Shown here: piece by piece, positions 6,454 to 8,578 of the stretch
Position numbering within the stretch: the first letter of the stretch is position 1
Layout: each line of letters starts with the position of its first letter
Assembly: GCA_006226225.1 (NCBI GenBank)
Contig: SBHI01000180.1
Span: 1-8,578, forward strand
Direction: 5' to 3'
Source of the DNA: Alphaproteobacteria bacterium
Lineage (GTDB): Bacteria; Pseudomonadota; Alphaproteobacteria; Micavibrionales; CSBR16-224
DNA length: 8,578 nucleotides
Program-made: the position numbers and the translations under genes
The notes under the pieces: generated by a model
The model's database searches: none
Seen by the model: the letters and a program-made list of their open reading frames with translations, nothing else
Told to the model about the DNA's origin: nothing

Positions 6454-7881
6454 TCAGCGCGGGCGGTTGCCGCCCTTATTGCGTTTTGTCCGGGCTTGCG
6501 CCTGTTGCACACCCGCATCAGTCGGTGCGTTTCCCGCAACACGCGGCTGCCCTTGCAGAGCGGCCAGATAGGCCGGTGACGGCGTCTGTTTTTTCGCAAG
6601 TGACAAAGGCGTATCGCCTTTTTTGTCTTTTTGCAGCGGCTTGCCGCCATATTCCATGAATTTCTCCACCAGCCACTCATCTCCGCGCATAACGGCGTAA
6701 TGCAGTGGCGTTTTTCCGGTATCTTTTTCAGGGAAATTGGGGTTTGCGCCAGCTTCCAGCAGCTTGTCCACGATCTTTTCCATTTTCTCGCGGTCAAGAT
6801 CCAGCGCATAAAGCAGCGGCGTTTTACCGTGATTATCATACACATTCGTCACAGCATCAAAAGCCAGCAGCACATCGACACAGCCCGTAATATCCGCCAC
6901 ATTATCTTTGCGCAGCAGGATCGACAGCGGCGTGGCATTGTCTTTTTTATCAAGAATATTCGGATCAGCCCCCGTAAACAGCAGCACGCGCAAAACATCC
7001 GTGGTATTGACGTTTTTCCAGCGCCAGGGATCACAGGCGAAATGCAGCGGAAGATAGCCCTCGCCCGCGCTCGGCATCGCATTCATATCAGCGCCTTTTT
7101 CCGCCAGCAGCGACACATATTTCATCTCGCCGCGTGAAATGCCGTTTTGCAGCGGTGTTAAGCCGTCAGCATTATAGACATTAAAATCGATACCGTATTT
7201 CAACAGCACCGGTGCCAGCTCTTCCGAGCCAAGTTCCAGAATTTGATGCATCAGCGGCTCTTTGGTCATGCCAAAAGCTTCGGGATGGTTCAAATTTTCC
7301 TGCACAGCCTTATGCTGTAGTAATTCCTCGACAACTTCAACATAGCCGCGGCTCATCGCCAGCATCACGGGGGTCATCTGCCCCTTGCCTGTCCACAGCG
7401 GGTCTGCCCCCCATGACAGCAGCTCGCGGACAATCTCCGGCTTATTCTGCTCCACAGCCTTGTAAAGGGCGGTTTCGCCGCGCTGGTCGGTTTTGCTCAG
7501 ATCAACACCGTATTTACGCAAAGTTGCCAGCATGTCATGCGCATCGCGCGAGATAATGCGGTCGATTACCGTCGTGCCATAGGTGTCATCAGCAGGTAAA
7601 AAGGGATTGGCATTGTTTTTGAGGAGTGTTTCGAACATTTCAAGATTATTTTTGGAAACTGCGGTATGCAGCGCCGTCTGACGGCTTAAACCATAGGCAT
7701 TGATATCCTGCCCGTCACGCAGATACTGAACGACCTCGTCAATCCGTCCAAGGCGGACGGCGCGGAAAAAACCGCTTTGCTCAAGCCCCTGTTCAAGATT
7801 CTTTTCATCGACAAAGCTGTTAAAAGTGTCTTTCAGCGAGTCGAATAAGTTCTTCTTTTTCTTGGGTTCTTTTTCTGACAT
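6454..7881 (-). CDS. Long ankyrin-repeat protein
   Basis: A 475-aa protein, nearly all ankyrin repeats. I count about eleven to twelve, from residue 34 to about 444. Clear units include 66-100 (TALHTAVSKNN), 135-167 (TALYKAVEQNKPE...LLSWGADP), 169-203, 240-272 (LTPLQNGISRGE...LLAEKGADMN), 316-351, 352-388 (TPLLYALDLD...LLEAGANPN) and 389-421 (TPLHYAVMRGDE). Before them is a short basic then amphipathic segment (PKKKKNLFDSLKDTF); after them a Gln/Ala-rich linker and a basic end (RTKRNKGGNRPR). No signal peptide or membrane segment is visible. It probably works as a protein-binding scaffold; the partner is unknown. It is convergent with the TerB genes and divergent from the 151-aa membrane protein. 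A weak TAGGCGA site lies about 10 nt before the ATG. Confidence 0.92.
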   Translation of the reverse strand: MSEKEPKKKKNLFDSLKDTFNSFVDEKNLEQGLEQSGFFRAVRLGRIDEVVQYLRDGQDINAYGLSRQTALHTAVSKNNLEMFETLLKNNANPFLPADDTYGTTVIDRIISRDAHDMLATLRKYGVDLSKTDQRGETALYKAVEQNKPEIVRELLSWGADPLWTGKGQMTPVMLAMSRGYVEVVEELLQHKAVQENLNHPEAFGMTKEPLMHQILELGSEELAPVLLKYGIDFNVYNADGLTPLQNGISRGEMKYVSLLAEKGADMNAMPSAGEGYLPLHFACDPWRWKNVNTTDVLRVLLFTGADPNILDKKDNATPLSILLRKDNVADITGCVDVLLAFDAVTNVYDNHGKTPLLYALDLDREKMEKIVDKLLEAGANPNFPEKDTGKTPLHYAVMRGDEWLVEKFMEYGGKPLQKDKKGDTPLSLAKKQTPSPAYLAALQGQPRVAGNAPTDAGVQQAQARTKRNKGGNRPR

Positions 7882-7904
7882 GGCAGTTTGTCGCCTAATA
7901 AATT

Positions 7905-7932
7905 ATCATAATCTTGAAAAAATGCGTGACGA
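7905..7932 (-). promoter_or_regulatory. Candidate promoter for the long ankyrin gene
   Basis: On the minus strand TCGTCA (7932-7927), a 16-bp spacer and TATGAT (7910-7905), about 24 bp before the ATG at 7881. The -10 matches at 5 of 6 positions, the -35 at 4. An alternative further upstream is TTGTCT with TACAAA at 17-bp spacing. The region is AT-rich, so chance matches are likely. Confidence 0.35.
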
Positions 7933-8008
7933 TTTTGTAACACTAATCCCCCTGAAAGACAAGTTTTATTTTTTTCAATAATGCTTGACGGAGTGATTAT
8001 TAAAATTC

Positions 8009-8037
8009 TTGACTTTTCGGTCTGAAGCCGCTAATCT
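8009..8037 (+). promoter_or_regulatory. Candidate promoter for the 151-aa membrane protein
   Basis: TTGACT at 8009-8014, a 17-bp spacer and TAATCT at 8032-8037. The -35 is 5/6; the -10 is only 3/6 but keeps the most conserved first, second and last bases. Transcription would start near 8044, giving a leader of about 44 nt. A second TTGAC lies 24 bp upstream (7985) without a matching -10. Confidence 0.45.
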
Positions 8038-8087
8038 TGCAGGGCAATTAACATTCCATCCACAATTTTAAGATAGAGAGATAACAC

Positions 8088-8543
8088 ATGTTCGGAGGAT
8101 ATTCATTTACCCAGCTTGCTGCCGTTGCCGTAACCGCTGTTGCGTTCAGCATGCTTGCATCAACCGTTGTCGGTCTCGGCCTTGCCGCCGTTCTGCCTGC
8201 AACCGCCGCATCCGCATCCGTGATTGGATTTACATCCACGGTCGCCAGTGTTATGGGCTTTATCGCAGGTTTCCCTGCCGGTATGAAAATGCATGAAAAA
8301 GTCTCCGATGCCTATTACGGCTTCAAGCGCCGCCGTGAAAACCCCGCGATCCGCCGCGTAAAGCGCACAACCGCTCCGGCGAAATCTTTCGATCAACAGC
8401 AAAAGCCGAAAAACGGCCTGATGAACAAGCTGTCCAATGCTTTCCGCGGCAGCAAAACCAAAAAGACTGACGAAAACGTCATCAAAATCATCAATCCGGA
8501 TCGCAAAAACGACGGTGCTTCGAAAGGCCCCGGCACCGCATAA
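8088..8543 (+). CDS. Small membrane protein with basic C-terminal tail
   Basis: A 151-aa protein I do not recognise. Residues about 8-64 are hydrophobic and rich in Ala, Val, Gly and Ser, and read as two membrane segments (about 8-38 and 43-64) joined by a short turn near Pro37. There is no positive N-terminal region or clear signal-peptidase site, so a membrane hairpin is more likely than secretion. From residue 65 the chain is hydrophilic and strongly basic (FKRRRE at 79-84, IRRVKR, GSKTKK), with a short amphipathic stretch at about 110-120 (GLMNKLSNAFR). By the positive-inside rule the tail should be cytoplasmic. The ribosome site is weak (GAGAGA about 7 nt before the ATG). It is divergent from the long ankyrin gene with 206 bp between them. 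No terminator is seen in the 35 bp to the window end. Confidence 0.75.
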   Translation: MFGGYSFTQLAAVAVTAVAFSMLASTVVGLGLAAVLPATAASASVIGFTSTVASVMGFIAGFPAGMKMHEKVSDAYYGFKRRRENPAIRRVKRTTAPAKSFDQQQKPKNGLMNKLSNAFRGSKTKKTDENVIKIINPDRKNDGASKGPGTA

Positions 8544-8578
8544 GGCTTAAAAACAGTTCAAAGAAAAAGCACGGAAAA

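Overview
The window reads as chromosomal DNA of a Gram-negative proteobacterium, most likely an alphaproteobacterium. That placement is an inference from the close match of the kbl, tdh and ALDH7 proteins to proteobacterial forms and from single-domain TerB proteins of a kind I associate with alphaproteobacteria. No rRNA, tRNA, CRISPR array, transposase or integrase is visible, and no stretch over 300 bases lacks a gene.

Left part (1-3322, minus strand): a three-gene catabolic operon read right to left, kbl (2-amino-3-ketobutyrate CoA ligase), tdh (L-threonine 3-dehydrogenase) and an ALDH7-family aldehyde dehydrogenase cut by the left edge. Kbl and Tdh together convert threonine to glycine and acetyl-CoA. 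The third gene is of the alpha-aminoadipate-semialdehyde / piperideine-6-carboxylate dehydrogenase type and is less expected in this position.

Middle (3403-6432, plus strand): a near-consensus sigma70-type promoter (TTGACA, 17 bp, TATATT) decorated with a direct repeat and a palindrome leads into a 243-aa ankyrin-repeat protein with an unrecognised C-terminal domain. Three TerB-like genes follow, of 324, 164 and 158 aa. The first has two TerB-like units, so four related units lie in a row. All share a W...(Y/A)xDF/L lead-in and an ADGKI motif, so they look like products of local duplication.

Right part (6454-8543): a 475-aa protein made almost wholly of ankyrin repeats runs on the minus strand, convergent with the TerB genes. 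Divergent from it is a 151-aa protein with a hydrophobic N-terminal half and a very basic tail, probably a small inner-membrane protein. The 206-bp gap between these two holds a candidate promoter for each.

The ankyrin - TerB x4 - ankyrin - membrane protein neighbourhood is the accessory-looking part and the best candidate for an undescribed system. It lacks the TerC, TerD/E/Z and other partners of classical ter loci within the window. A joint function is inferred from gene order alone.
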